From Dolomedes plantarius (lineage: Eukaryota > Arthropoda > Arachnida > Araneae > Dolomedidae), in NCBI GenBank assembly GCA_907164885.2, contig OU015496.1:137354503-137418502 (forward strand): a stretch of DNA of 64,000 nucleotides, read 5' to 3'. A program made the position numbers and the translations under genes. This document shows positions 38,071-50,953 of the stretch, one piece after another. The first letter of the stretch is position 1; every line of letters begins with the position of its first letter. The notes below the pieces were generated by a model, which saw nothing but the letters and a program-made list of their open reading frames with translations, was not told the DNA's origin and did not search any database.

Positions 38071-39288
38071 CACTGAAGTGCCACTGAATTAGGGATAGCA
38101 AAGCCTATGCAAATTGTGTAGCGCTGCGCATCATGTATGCGCAAGTGTGTAAGCTGTGGTAACTGCATATATAGCGCGTACTGTGGTTTTTCTGAATTAG
38201 TTGTTGGAATTGCCAGTATGGGTAAACTGCCTGATTTAGACGCCTTCGATCGCGGACAAATCGTAGGTGCGCGACGAATGGGCCATTCAATTTCCAAAAT
38301 CGTCAGACAGCTAGGATTTTCAAGGTCGACAGTGTCAAGAGTATATCAAGAATACATGGATGGTGGAAAAAAACTAGCGATCGGGCAAACTGCAAAGGAC
38401 AATTAGCCTTGACAGTGAGTGGTGAGAGACGGCTCAGGCGTATTTTACGTAGCCAGCGAAGCCAAACAGTAGCTCAAATTACCACCCAGTTTAATGACGG
38501 TGCCAGTCGTACAGTCAGTAAACAGACTGTGCAACGCTCGCTTCACCGTATGGGTGTCGGGAGCCGTCGACCTACGAGAGTACCATTGCTCTATACTCGC
38601 CATCGGGCTGCACGTCTTGCCTGGGCAAGAGAGCACATAGACTGGAGTGTAGAGGACTGAAAACGAGTAGTATGGAGTGATGAGTCTCGATTCCGACTAC
38701 TTAACGCCGACGGGAGGCTGAGAATATGGCGTCGGGCTCATGAAGCCATGGATCCTGCATGCCTGGCTGGAACTGTACAAGGGCATAGTGGCTCAATCAT
38801 TGTCTGGGGTGTATTTTCGTGGCACAGTTTGGGATCTTTCGTGCGTGTACTAACCTCTCTCAATGCAATTCGGTACGTAGAGTTGCTGGGTGATCACCTC
38901 CATCCGTTTATGCTGTTCTGTTATCCGCACGGTAATGGAGTTTTCCAGCAAGACAACTGTACCTCTCACAAGTCCCGTTTGGCTACTGGCTGGTTGGATG
39001 AGCATTCCTCTGACTTCTCTGTCATGAATTGGTCACCTAGAAGCCCAGACTTAAATCCTATTGACCATCTTTGGGATGTTTTGGAACAAGGCGTGAAAGG
39101 CCATCACGCAGCACCAAAGAACCTTACTGAATTATGGACAGCTTAGCCAATATTTGGCAAGCCATTCCCATGGAACGTTTCCAGAAACTTGTTGAATCTA
39201 TGCCTCGTCGTGTGGCAGCCGTTATGAAGGCCAGAGGAGGCCCAACTCGTTATTAGGTAGGTATCCCTAATTCAGTGGCACTTCAGTG
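38071..39288 (+). mobile_element. Tc1-like element with perfect terminal inverted repeats
   Basis: The ends CACTGAAGTGCCACTGAATT (continuing to 26 bp) are identical on both strands. TA duplicates at 38069-38070 and 39289-39290. Length 1,218 bp. The perfect ends suggest recent mobilisation even though the transposase is broken, so it was probably moved in trans. Confidence 0.95.
38218..39256 (+). pseudogene. Tc1-like transposase pseudogene
   Basis: ATG 38218 gives MGKLPDLDAFDRGQIVGARR with a helix-turn-helix (HSISKIVRQLGFSRSTVSRV). A frameshift in the A-run near 38368 moves coding to the frame reading TVSGERRLRRILRSQRSQTV. A TGA at about 38658-38660 replaces a Trp-like position (WSVED-stop-KRVVW). 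A one-base loss near 39144 shifts the last ~35 codons, which end GGPTRY, TAG 39254-39256. Catalytic positions: Asp in WSDESRF and Asp in FQQDNC are present, but the third reads NPIDHLW where Tc1 transposases normally have Glu. Dead by several independent lesions. Confidence 0.9.
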
Positions 39289-39312
39289 TATCTCTAAAGC
39301 TTTTAAAGAAAC

Positions 39313-39727
39313 TGTCAGGAATGGTTCCTATTTCCGTCCTCCCCCTCCCGTTGATTCACCAACCGGAACTGCTTGCTTGGAGGTGGTCGAGCGAGAGGGG
39401 GGGAGGAACCCGCTTGGCGGGAATTGAGAAGCAGACTGGTTGGACATTCTTGGCCCGACTCGAAGAGAGGAAAGGTCGGGTGTACAAGAGCTAGCACGTG
39501 GAAATTGGCTTGCATGTGGTTTTATTGATCAGTGTAAATTTGTAATATATGTGTAAATATAGAGTGTGTGGTGTGCCCCAGCATAAGTATATGTGTAATA
39601 AATAATTTTGGGACTGAAGACCGTGTCTAGACTCGTCAACCGCGTAATACATTCCTTTAACGCAAAGCAACGGAACCTGGGGCAGTTAAGCTTCGTCAAG
39701 GGAGAGGGATCGCCTTCAACAGTAACA
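39313..39727 (+). mobile_element. LTR-like segment (weak candidate)
   Basis: Distinctly GC-richer than its flanks, starts TGTCAGGAATGG, has AATAAA near 39597 and a downstream GGAACCTGGGGCAG block reminiscent of the region after an LTR. The ends TG...CA can be drawn at 39313 and 39727 but no target duplication or strong inverted end is seen. Could equally be an unrelated unique sequence. Confidence 0.35.
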
Positions 39728-40508
39728 GAATAAGCGTACGCAGAAAAAAATATCAGTTTTTAAAGATCTTTTCAAATATGTAACATTTATGTACTTTCCT
39801 GAAAAAAAAATACAACGATTTAGACATTTTCAAACATGGCCGAATTTTATAACGGATGCCATACTGGAAACGGTCTACCCAGAATTGTACCCTGACAGAC
39901 AAAAGTTTCAATTTATTTATATAGGTAACATTGCCAACAGAAAATTAAGCTTTCATGAGAACCCGAAGAGATAAACTCTCAAAAATGTCTATTTTGGATA
40001 GTGCCTTGAAGACTTTAGAATATGCGCAGAACCGCTAGCAAACAGATACTGAGCCATAGTTATAAACAGCGTGTGACTCCTAACAGTATAATAGCCTCTA
40101 TAAGTTATCTAGGGTTTAGAATGGATATACATTAGCCCAACCCTTGCGTGTTCAAGAACTAGTGCAGACGGTGCAAAACTACCACACAGTGTAAACTGAG
40201 ATTCTGTTCTATTAAAAACAGTTATTTTTGTAATAAATAATAATGTACCCAGAAACAGAAAATTCACCTAACAAAGAAATACGAGGATTTTTAAGTAATT
40301 CTTTTTTATTTAACTTTTACTGATATTGGTTCTCCAAACTGTTCAGTGTAAGCTTCTTAATCTTTGAAAGAATTAGGATAAATTAAATCGTTTACCTCTT
40401 TTTTTTCATAAAAAACTCTTTTCTTAGGTCAAAATGCATCCATTGTTTGGAATGATACATTTACCATGAAGACTGAAAAAGAGCAGTACAAAGGAGTCAC
40501 TAGTTGTG
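39728..40508. other. Anonymous sequence, no gene recognised
   Basis: AT-rich, small frames with no recognised motif. Confidence 0.4.
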
Positions 40509-40857
40509 TGTTGTTGTGTTGTTGTTGTTTATGCCACTTGACCGACAGCAACATCAGATCAAGTCTCGAAGGCTATGGGCGATGAAAGTGCGGCTCCTGT
40601 TTTGACTGCCACCACAAGGGTCAGAGTCCGAATTGGCCAATGGACCAGTCCCATAATTTAGAACCTAGTCAAGTGACGAGACCAGAACACACCCCGCACA
40701 TCCATAGATAATTTTGAGAACTTGGAGGACATTGCATCCACGACAAATTTTACGTGCACCAGTCGCCCTTAGTGTGCACGGCAGTGGATTTATCAGATCG
40801 AACCAGTGACTTTTAGATCACTAGCCCACTGCCCTTGCCAACTGGACCACTGAGCCC
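40509..40857 (-). mobile_element. tRNA-derived SINE, family 1, copy 1
   Basis: Minus-strand element: tRNA-like head at the right end (complement of about 40795-40857), body with conserved AGGACATTG and GTGACGAGACC blocks, and a (CAA)n tail (GTTGTTG on the plus strand, 40509-40530). Same family as 55404-55854 and 60245-60598, and the most diverged of the three. No target duplication identified. Confidence 0.8.
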
Positions 40858-40866
40858 AAAAATTGC

Positions 40867-40938
40867 AGGTTCCATCGAGATTTGAACTTGAATCGCTGAA
40901 TTCAGAGTCCAGAGTGCTAACCATTACACTCGCTGATA
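40867..40938 (-). pseudogene. tRNA-Gln(CTG)-like pseudogene
   Basis: On the minus strand the D-arm GTGTAATGGTTAGCAC, anticodon arm CTGGA-CTCTGAA-TTCAG (anticodon CTG, Gln) and T-arm with TTCAAAT loop fit the tRNA-Gln pattern. The 3-prime acceptor half (TGGAACC) does not pair with the 5-prime side and the T-stem has a mismatch, so it is probably a dead copy or a second SINE head. It lies about 10 bp from the head of the neighbouring SINE, on the same strand. Confidence 0.7.
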
Positions 40939-41229
40939 TGATAGTTACGCGACAGAGTCACTCGATTTTAATAGTTATGGCACAAATACTGTTCTCTAGT
41001 ATGACACTGTTCTCTAGTAAACCGAATAAAATCTGCACATATTAAAATGTCTGCAAGGCACAGTCCAAGATAGATTTTTTTTGGTCATATTTTACCTCTT
41101 TGGGGGCTCTCGGCAACTTATTTTCTGTTGATGGTGTTATAATTATATGGAAAAACCTAGAAAGGATGAAAATGTCGAAAATGTAGTCTACGACCATGAA
41201 TGGAAAAATACTTGATATAAACTCGTGAA
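40939..41229. other. Anonymous sequence, no gene recognised
   Basis: Includes a short TGTTCTCTAGTA duplication near 40990-41015. No gene. Confidence 0.4.
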
Positions 41230-41920
41230 TGGTCAATTTATGCAATTAATTCCAAAAAAAATAAAAATATATATATTTATAAAAAAAATCGTAATGGATA
41301 TTTCTATAGACAAAATATAATGTAGAAGAAAATATTCAAATTAAATGCAGCAGTCAATGTATGCAAATAATTTGTATGTTTAATATCCACAAAACCTACT
41401 AATTTGAATTAATTTCTTATAAAACTTCCATCTCAATTATTCTAGTGGTTAAATTTTATCTTTTACCGTATTTCAATATATTTTTGTCAATTTATTTCGT
41501 TGTTATGCACGTGACGCAAAATTAATTTGAAGTATCCCAAACAGAAAAGAAACCCAGTGATCGGCATTTAATAAATTAAATTCTAAAAATTCACCAAAAA
41601 TCAGAAAATGAAGGTAGAGATTCGAAAAATATATCATTTTAAAGGATTTTTTATAATCTTTCTCACGATATAATTTTTTTAACTCTCAGATTAATATTTT
41701 AAATGCAAAACTTTAATGCATACTTTAAAGAATGTTACAAAAACAGCTTAAAAATTTTATTTTAAAAAAATCTTAGAAGAATTTTACAAAAATCTTTCTT
41801 AGTGCACCCCTACACTATAAGAAGAATCGACATGCAAAATTTCAGCCCTTTTTAGGTCCAGCGGTTTGGTCAGTGCGTTATCTGTCAGTCAGCCAGTCAG
41901 TCAGTTACGGAACTGTTTTG
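41230..41920 (+). mobile_element. Microsatellite-flanked repeat family, copy E
   Basis: Aligns with copy B from GGTCAATTTATGCAATTAAT onward and ends CAGTCAGTTACGGAACTGTT. Its GC-rich 5-prime end is missing. A Tigger-like element is inserted directly after its 3-prime end. Confidence 0.8.
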
Positions 41921-41924
41921 TATA

Positions 41925-42732
41925 CAGTGGAACCTCGCATAACGAGCATAATTCATTCTAGAGTCTTACTCGTAATGCGAAACACTCGTTAAGCGAAACA
42001 ATTTTTCCCATATAAATTAATGTAAAATACGATAGTGCATTCCATGCTAAAAAATACTCAAATTTTTTTACATGTAACGTTTATTATTTAAATAAAATTA
42101 CTTATACATAAATTCTTAAGGAGCAAAATCATCCATATGTAGTTTATTATTTACGAATTTATGACACATATCTAATTTTTTTACTAGAAAGCTATCTAGC
42201 GACATCTGTTTCTCTCAGCGCTTCAAAATTTGCTGAAAATTTGTCACCGCATTGTCATTGAATAAATTTATAGCGCGCATAACCACCGTCTTATCAGGGT
42301 GATGCATGGTAACTTACGATGCAACAGTTTCCCATGCTTTCATCATTTCTTTTATTGCGCCAGAAGATTGTTTCTTTGCTGTTTCTATGTACTTCTCCAC
42401 TGACAAACTCTCCTCTGCAACTGCTTGCTGTGAAAAACACTGCAATTCTATTGGCTGTTCGGTGGTCAGCTCTTGGTTGTGCTCTTCCACAATCTCCTCA
42501 ATATCATTGTTATCCTCCACTTCCATGATATTTGCTTCTCAAACTATCCATGACTATCCTTAAATACTTATTTTTCGGTCGTTGATGATCCTGGTGACGT
42601 GAAGATCCGAGTGACGTGAAGAGGGGACTTCCTTCCACGTCACTCGTTAAGCGAGCCATTTTTTTAAGATTTATTTTGCTCGTTATGCGAAATACTCGTT
42701 ATGCGAGGTGCTCATTAAGCGAGGTTCCACTG
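41925..42732 (-). mobile_element. Tigger/pogo-like element, 808 bp, deleted
   Basis: Inverted ends start CAGTGGAACCTCGC(A/T)TAA, followed by repeated ACTCGTTA(T/A)GCGA words near both ends. TA flanks at 41923-41924 and 42733-42734. It retains only the 3-prime end of a transposase on the minus strand. A Tc1 element sits 6 bp to the right. Confidence 0.92.
42165..42526 (-). pseudogene. C-terminal fragment of a Tigger-type transposase
   Basis: Minus-strand reading from 42526: MEVEDNNDIEEIVEE acidic stretch, AIKEMMKAWETVAS, stop, then VTMHHPDKTVVMRAINLFND, FQQILKR, stop, EKQMSLDSFLVKK. The order acidic linker, AWETV, NLFND, QTSLD-FL is characteristic of the tail of Tigger transposases. Two in-frame stops and loss of the DNA-binding and DDE domains make it non-functional. 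Confidence 0.82.
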
Positions 42733-42738
42733 TATATA

Positions 42739-44147
42739 CACTGCTGGCCACTGTAAATGCAACACCCTGAAGGAAACATGCAAATAACATGAAATTTACA
42801 ACATGCATTAGCGGAGGTGAGATATGCAAATGATTAGAATTTCAGCGCAGACGCACATCACGTGCGCCTGTGGCGCCACTTCAAAGCGCTATTTAAGGCT
42901 TGGAGATTTCGACGATTTCAAGTTCGGCAATTGTATTTTTCTTGTGGTTTTTTCCAAAAAACGATCAATTATGCCTCGTCGAAAACAGCGATCATCTTTT
43001 GATCAAGTATCCGAGTTCGACAGAGGAAGGATAGTGGCCTACCGAGATTGTGGATTATCTTTCAGGGAAATCGGTAGTCGTGTTGGACGAAACCAAACAA
43101 CTGTAATGCGGATATGTGATCGTTGGATGCAGGAGGGTACAACGGACCGGCGTGTTCGATCGCATCCACCTCAGCGCACCACTTCACGTGATGACAGGCA
43201 AATTGAGCGCATGGCAGTGACGGATAGCTCAGTCACATCACGAACCATAGCACAGCACATGCAGTCTGTAACGCATCATCCAGTGTCTGCGCGTACCATT
43301 CGATGCCGTTTACAGCAGAGTGGTCTGTCCGCAACACGTCCATTGCTTTGTCTACCCTTGACGCAGAACCACAGACGTCTCCGCCGCCAATGGTGCGATG
43401 ACAGAAGGATGTGGACGGCAGAATGGAATGAAATTGTCTTTACTGACGAGTCACGCTTCTGTCTGCAACACCACGAAGGTCGCATTCGAGTCTAGAGACA
43501 CCGTGAAGAGAGGACGCTGAACAGCTGCGTTATGCACCGCCACACTGGCCCTGCACCGGGTATTATGGTATGGGGCGGTATTGGATATCACTCTCGCACA
43601 CCTCTAGTACGCATTGCCGGTACTTTAAACAGCCAGCGCTACATCTCCGAGGTGTTGGAGCCAGTTGTCCTTCCTTACCTTCAGGGCTTGCCCACAGCCA
43701 TATTTCAACAGGATAATGCGAGACCACACGTGGCACGCATTGTCCAACGGTTCTTCGTCAATCGCGAGATTGAATTGCTTCCCTGGCCGCCTCGCCCTCC
43801 GGATCTTTCGCCGATAGAAAACATGTGGTCCATGGTTGCTCTACGATTGACCCGGATTCCATTCCCAGCTGCCACAGCAGATGAACTTTGGCAACGTGTG
43901 GAAGCTGCTTGGTCTGCTGTACCCCAAGAACTCATTCAAAGTCTCTTTGAATCAATGCCGAGGCGTGTGGCAGCGGTGATCTCCAATAATGGCGGCTACT
44001 CTGGCTACTGATCTTGGCAGGAACCACACTTCACAGAAGTCTATAAATTTAATCATTTGATACTTGATCAACATGTTATCTACAAAATAAATTTTCTTGT
44101 GATATCTCTTGTCTTTCTTGGTGTTGCAATTTGGATGGCCAACAGTG
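42739..44147 (+). mobile_element. Tc1-like element, copy 2, nearly intact
   Basis: Same family as 18532-19934: ends start CACTGCTGGCCACTGTAAAT and TA flanks at 42737-42738 and 44148-44149. Length 1,409 bp, exactly 6 bp longer than copy 1. A TATTTAAGG box-like sequence lies upstream of the coding region near 42889. Confidence 0.95.
42971..44011 (+). pseudogene. Tc1-like transposase, one nonsense codon
   Basis: ATG 42971 begins MPRRKQRSSFDQVSEFDRGR and the frame ends at TGA 44009-44011 (346 residues). The only obvious lesion is TAG at 43493-43495 where copy 1 has TGG (Trp), just after the first catalytic Asp segment FTDESRF. The second Asp (FQQDNARPH) and Glu (PIENMW) follow the stop. A few other substitutions separate the copies (for example RPPDLSP here, RSPDLSP in copy 1). 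Confidence 0.93.
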
Positions 44148-45089
44148 TAGATAGAATTGTGGAAACAAATATGTGAAATTTTTTGCCCATTTACTTCCAT
44201 AAAATTTCACATACATGCGTGACATATATTTTGCTTTATGAGTTTTAATAAAAACTAAATAAGATTTAAAAATGAATAGTTGGGAATGATTCTTTAAAAA
44301 GTCACTCCAATTCCCATTTATTGCTTATTACTCAAATGAAATTTAGAGTTTTTGCGTCATAATGCTTAATAAAATTTACAAAATGCAATTACATATGGAA
44401 AAATGTACTTCATAATATATTATTATCCTTGTTACTAAGAACAATATATATATATAAATAAAACAATATATATAAAATGTATAAATCTTTATTTCCAGAA
44501 TTGAATTTTATCTTTTGCATGTTATCAAACTGATTTTACAATAAATGCAGTATTTACGTTAAATAAGAAAAAAAATCTCAACCACAAAAAAATGGACTTC
44601 GCATGCATAATGCAAAATAAGTGGAAGTAGAAAACTTGTGCAGAAATATTAATTATGAAGTTGAGAATCCTAAAAACTTTACCTTAAGTGTCTACAATGG
44701 TTTCTTTAATTTTTCCCTAAATTATTTAAAAGTGGAGCTTGTTTAGGAGAAAAGAGATCAAGTCTCAAGTGGTATATTTTGGAATACTTGAGAATTAAAA
44801 GAAGAAAAAAACGGTACCACGAAAGATATTGAATTTTTCGTGTGTTAAATATTAATTATTCACTACTCGTATTTCACTTGTAATTCTACAAATATTTAAT
44901 TCTTGTGACATTAATCCTAATGCAAAATTTACTTGAAAAATAAGAAAGAAATTTCCAAAATAATTTTATGCGTTATTTTTCAAGAAATTTTAAAGAACAT
45001 TTTATGTGGTTTTTGTTTCGGGTTAATAAAGTATGAGCCAGAAATGTGTAATCTGGAATAACTACAGATAAAATTTGAATTTTCGGTAG
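44148..45089. other. AT-rich sequence, no gene recognised
   Basis: No terminal repeats or coding. Could contain very old units of the ~190-bp satellite that follows, but I cannot show it. Confidence 0.4.
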
Positions 45090-45529
45090 AATTTTAAATA
45101 AGAAATTTATTCTTTTTCATTATTCATATTTGATAAATTCAAATAGAATGTATTTTTAAGGAAACAGATAAAGTATAGGAAAAAATTAAATGTTAAAGAA
45201 GGTACGCACAAAAAAATATGTTTAACACTCAAATGAACTGCACGCCAATTCATTTGTTTTTAAATCCATTTCTTCACATTTGAAACAACAAAACTGATGC
45301 TATTTCATTATTCATATTCTCTAAATTCAAATAAAATGTATTTTTAAGGAAGCATGTAAAATATAGTAAAAAAATAAATAATATAGAAAGTACACATAAA
45401 AATATATGCATTTAACACCAAAATATCAACCATTTTTGTTTTAAAACCCATCACTGCTTTTGACCGAAAACACAATTTATACTGTTTCGTTATTCACATT
45501 CTTTAAATTAAATTTAAATGTATTTTTAA
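45090..45529. repeat. ~190-bp satellite array, left part
   Basis: Units near 45108, 45301 and 45488 share TTCAAATA(A/G)AATGTATTTTTAAGG, a TATAG-AA-GTACACA block, TTTAACACCAAAAT and a CTTTTGAC/AACAACAAAA block. Confidence 0.8.
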
Positions 45530-45928
45530 CACTAGAACTACGATAGGGGCCATTTTTACCCCTATTAAAATTCTTCCTCTTCCATACGTTATATTTTCTT
45601 TCACACAAAGTTGCAATTTTACGACTTTTTTTAAAGTATTATATTACATATATTATGTTTGCATTATTGTTTTTGATTTTCATCTATTAGTTTATTTACA
45701 GTAACTGTTTATATCCAGAACTACAGCTAGGGGGTCCCTAACACTGAATAATTCCTAGAACTCGCATTCGTTTTCGTTTCATGTGTTTATTATTCTTTAG
45801 ATAATGCAGTCTTATACGCATTATCTAAAGTTGCATTTTATCTAAAACCGCATTATCTAAAGTTGTTAAACAAACTTTTTTTTAAAGATGCACATTTAGA
45901 ATATTAATCTTACTTTGACATAGTTATA

Positions 45929-47045
45929 CACTGCTGGCTATTAAAATTGCAACACCAGAAAGGAAAGCAAATAACAAAACTTTACTTATTGTACGTATAC
46001 AGCATAGTAGGAAGTAAACATGATTAAAATTGTAGGCACTTTGGGGGTATACAGGGTCCGAAATTAGTACACACAGTTGCCGTCTCTGACAGCTAAAACG
46101 GCTCTAACCCGGTTAGGCATCGAGTCGAACTGGGCTTGGATACAGATACGGGCAAGTTATTCCATGCTGCTTCAAGTCTATGCCACGCATTATCCCTCAT
46201 AGTGGCTACGTGCATCATCGTGGCCTCATAGTGGCCACGTGCATCCCTCATAGTGGCCTCATAGGCCACGTGCGTTCTCCTCGGTGCCTCCGGACACGGA
46301 TACGTCAATCATAATGCTGCACACAGAAACGGAACTTGTCTGAAAAGACGACGTGGTGCCACTCACGTATCTAGTTTTGTCGTTGGGTGCACCACTGTCG
46401 CAGCGCGTCTCTATGCCACAGTGTCAAAAGAAGTCGCAATAATGGTCAAAGTGCAGACAGTCCGCGCTGCTCCAGACGTCGTCGCACTATCCGTGCGGAT
46501 ACTCGTCGTACTGCAAACAAGCCTATTCCTAACTCAAGGTCCGTGATGTGGCTGTACGATTCTGAAAGGCCAACCTGAAAACATGTCTGTCCTCTCGGGA
46601 ATTAGAGGTGGGAGGCCGCTGATATCCTGCATGGCGTTCCGTATGACCCTCCTGAACCCATCGATTCCCTATTCGCATGACATTCGTTGCATTCCGACCA
46701 GTGCGAGTATCAATATCGCGGAACGATAAACCACAGTCTCGATAGGTCACGATCCTGCAGCTATCGAATTCCGACATGTGCTGGTAGCCGTTTCTCCTTC
46801 TTATACGAGGCGTAACACGATCGTCTCACAAACAACCAACATTCAAATGCGATTTCCGAATGAGAAACCCGCTGCGTAGCTTTCCTTTTATACAACGTTT
46901 GAGATGCCGTTTCTCCCTCCTGCTTCGTTTGATTGCGCTTAAAAGCTAATCATTTGCATATCCCCAGCATTTAATTCCTTTCATGCGAATCTGACGTTTG
47001 TATCATTCCTCCTTCACGGTGTTAAAATTTTAATGACCAACAGTA
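45929..47045 (-). mobile_element. Tc1-like element, degraded
   Basis: The ends CACTGCTGGCTATTAAAATT and inverted TACTGTTGGTCATTAAAATT are the same Tc1 lineage as the copies at 18532 and 42739 but diverged. TA precedes at 45927-45928. About 1.12 kb, so internally deleted. Confidence 0.85.
46064..46813 (-). pseudogene. Tc1-like transposase pseudogene with internal repeat expansion
   Basis: The minus strand starts at 46813, where the expected ATG is ACG, followed by PRIRRRNGYQHMSEFDS, then CRIVTYRDCGLSFRDI and a helix-turn-helix, broken by stops and frameshifts. The tail resumes with HRGERTHVAYEATMRDARGH, a short tandemly repeated segment (CACTATGAGG/CACGTG units, about 46190-46275), WHRLEAAWNNLPV and an MPNRVRAVLAVRDG-like end at TAA (46064-46066). 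The catalytic core is deleted. Confidence 0.82.
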
Positions 47046-47148
47046 TATATATTATTTGAAATATAAGGTTATAAAGGCTATTTTGGCAAGACGTCAAATT
47101 GATCCCTCTCCGTAGTTCTAGGTTTATCCGAAATGCCGTAGTTCTAGG

Positions 47149-47460
47149 AATTATATAAAGTATAGAAACAAAATGAATGTTATAGAAGTTGCAAACGAAA
47201 AATATATTTAACAGCAAAATGACCTATGCATCATTTTTTATGTTTTGAAACATATGTCATCTTTTGACTAACAACAAAATGTATACAACGTCATAAAATC
47301 ATATTCTCTAAATTCAAATAAAATGCATCTTTAAGAAAATGCATAAAATATAGAACCGAAACGTATGTTATAGAAGGTATACAAAATATGATATATTTAA
47401 CACCAAAATACTGTGCTCCATTTCATCTGCATTGAAACACATCTGCTTTTGACTAAATAA
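47149..47460. repeat. ~190-bp satellite array, middle part
   Basis: Two units continue the array after the piggyBac-like insertion (about 47149-47290 and 47290-47455). Confidence 0.8.
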
Positions 47461-47485
47461 ATAAATAAATAAATAAATATAAATA

Positions 47486-47561
<76 letters not shown>
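47461..47561. repeat. (AAAT)n(TA)n microsatellite
   Basis: Five to six AAAT units, then a TA tract up to the hAT element. Confidence 0.96.

Positions 47562-49364
<1,803 letters not shown>

Positions 49365-49420
<56 letters not shown>
49365..49420. repeat. (TA)n microsatellite
   Basis: Right remainder of the TA tract hosting the Tc1. Confidence 0.97.
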
Positions 49421-49421
<1 letters not shown>

Positions 49422-49990
49422 TATTTCATTATTGAAATTCTCTAAATTCGAACAAAATGTATTTTGAAGGAAATGTATAAAATACAGGAAGAAAATGTGC
49501 GTTATAGAAAGTACACAAAAGAAAATACATTTAACACCAAAATGACTGTTATTAAATCTGTTGGCCATTTTTTGTTTTGAAACACATGCCTGCTTTTGAC
49601 ATTAATAAAATTTATACTATTTAATTATAATTCTCTTTAAATTAAGTTTTAATGTATTTTTAAAGAAATGTCTAAAAAGACGGAATAAAATGCATGTTAT
49701 AGAAGGTACACAGAAAAAAGGATATTTAATACCAAAATGACCTGTAAGCCATTTCTTATGTTTTGAAACCCATTTCGCCATTTGGCTAACAACAAAATGT
49801 ATACAATTTCGCTATTGGTGTTCTTTAAATTCAAATAAAATGTATTTTTAAGGCAATGTCAAAAATATAGGAATAAAATATATGCTATAGAAGGTACAAG
49901 CGCACAAAAAAATATATTTAACACCAAAATGACCCGTGCGTCATTTGTTATGTTTTGAAACCCATGTCTTCTTTTGACTAACAACCTGTC
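49421..49990. repeat. ~190-bp satellite array, right part
   Basis: Three units (about 49424, 49612, 49805) with the same block order as at 45090, ending with CTTTTGACTAACAAC at 49985. Confidence 0.85.
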
Positions 49991-50655
49991 GCTTTCAAAA
50001 CCATTTAGCAACAGTAACTGTCAATCACGAACGGTGGTAGAAAACCTTGAAACGCCCTTATTTGTGGGGGGTCTAACCTCGGAAAAGTCCCGTAATCCCC
50101 GACATAAAGTATCCTTTTAAAATTTTTTCTTCGATATATCGAAAAGCAATATGTTTTGTAATTTCTGAGAATAGATGTAATAGGAAGACAGTTTTCTATA
50201 TTATGCCTATTCACATTCTGCAATGGAAATATATTTTTTTAAAAATCTGAAGGCGTGCAACTTGAGAAAAGTAATAACTCACAAATAAATGTTATTGGTA
50301 ACTAGAAAGTAAAAAGTGATCTAATGAATTGAAGGAAATATTATTTTTATTATTATATAAACGAATCAACACTAAAAATGTGCATATAATTAATTCATTA
50401 TAATACAAGACATTATCAATATTTCAGGATCAATCAATGCAAATAAAAGAAAAAGTTTTTGATGAAATCTGAATTATCCCTTTATATTGCCTTTCAAGTT
50501 TACAATATTACTTTGGAAGGTGCCACACTTCTCGCCAAACATGCAAATATAGTGTATATTTATTGGATCCAGACTGAAATGGGATTTTCTTAACACCTTT
50601 TTGTATTTTGCAGTTGCTGCTAATGTTGCATAAGCAGATCACAATTTTTTGTTTA

Positions 50656-50659
<4 letters not shown>
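49991..50659. other. Anonymous sequence, no gene recognised
   Basis: AT-rich with a GC-richer patch at 50020-50110. No gene recognised. Confidence 0.4.
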
Positions 50660-50733
<74 letters not shown>

Positions 50734-50752
50734 CGTGTGTGTGTGTGTGTAC
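50660..50752. repeat. (TA)n(TG)n microsatellite
   Basis: About 35 TA units then TG. Confidence 0.96.
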
Positions 50753-50953
50753 AGTAAATATTGACACCTATAAAGTTATATCGTACAAATATATTCATAT
50801 AAGTTATAAAATCATTTCTTGTGGCAACTTATCAGCTTTTTTTTAAATAGAATGAATAATGAACTTCGAGACTGAAAGATTTCTGGAAATAACAATAAAA
50901 TTTTACTTTTAGCCAGACAATATATGTAATTATATATATATATATATATATAT
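50753..50953. other. Short unique spacer ending in (TA)n
   Basis: No gene; TA tract at 50932-50953 borders copy F. Confidence 0.5.

Larger units (their letters stand above)
45530..47148. mobile_element. piggyBac-like non-autonomous element carrying a nested Tc1
   Basis: The left end CACTAGAACTACGATAGGGG directly follows TTAA (45526-45529), the piggyBac target. The right end has inverted counterparts (GATCCCTCTCCGTAGTTCTAG, ending about 47121, and a second GCCGTAGTTCTAGG near 47135-47148), so the exact right boundary and its TTAA are eroded. An extra CCTAGAACT/CAGAACTAC pair lies at about 45717-45768. A Tc1 occupies 45929-47045. Confidence 0.6.
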
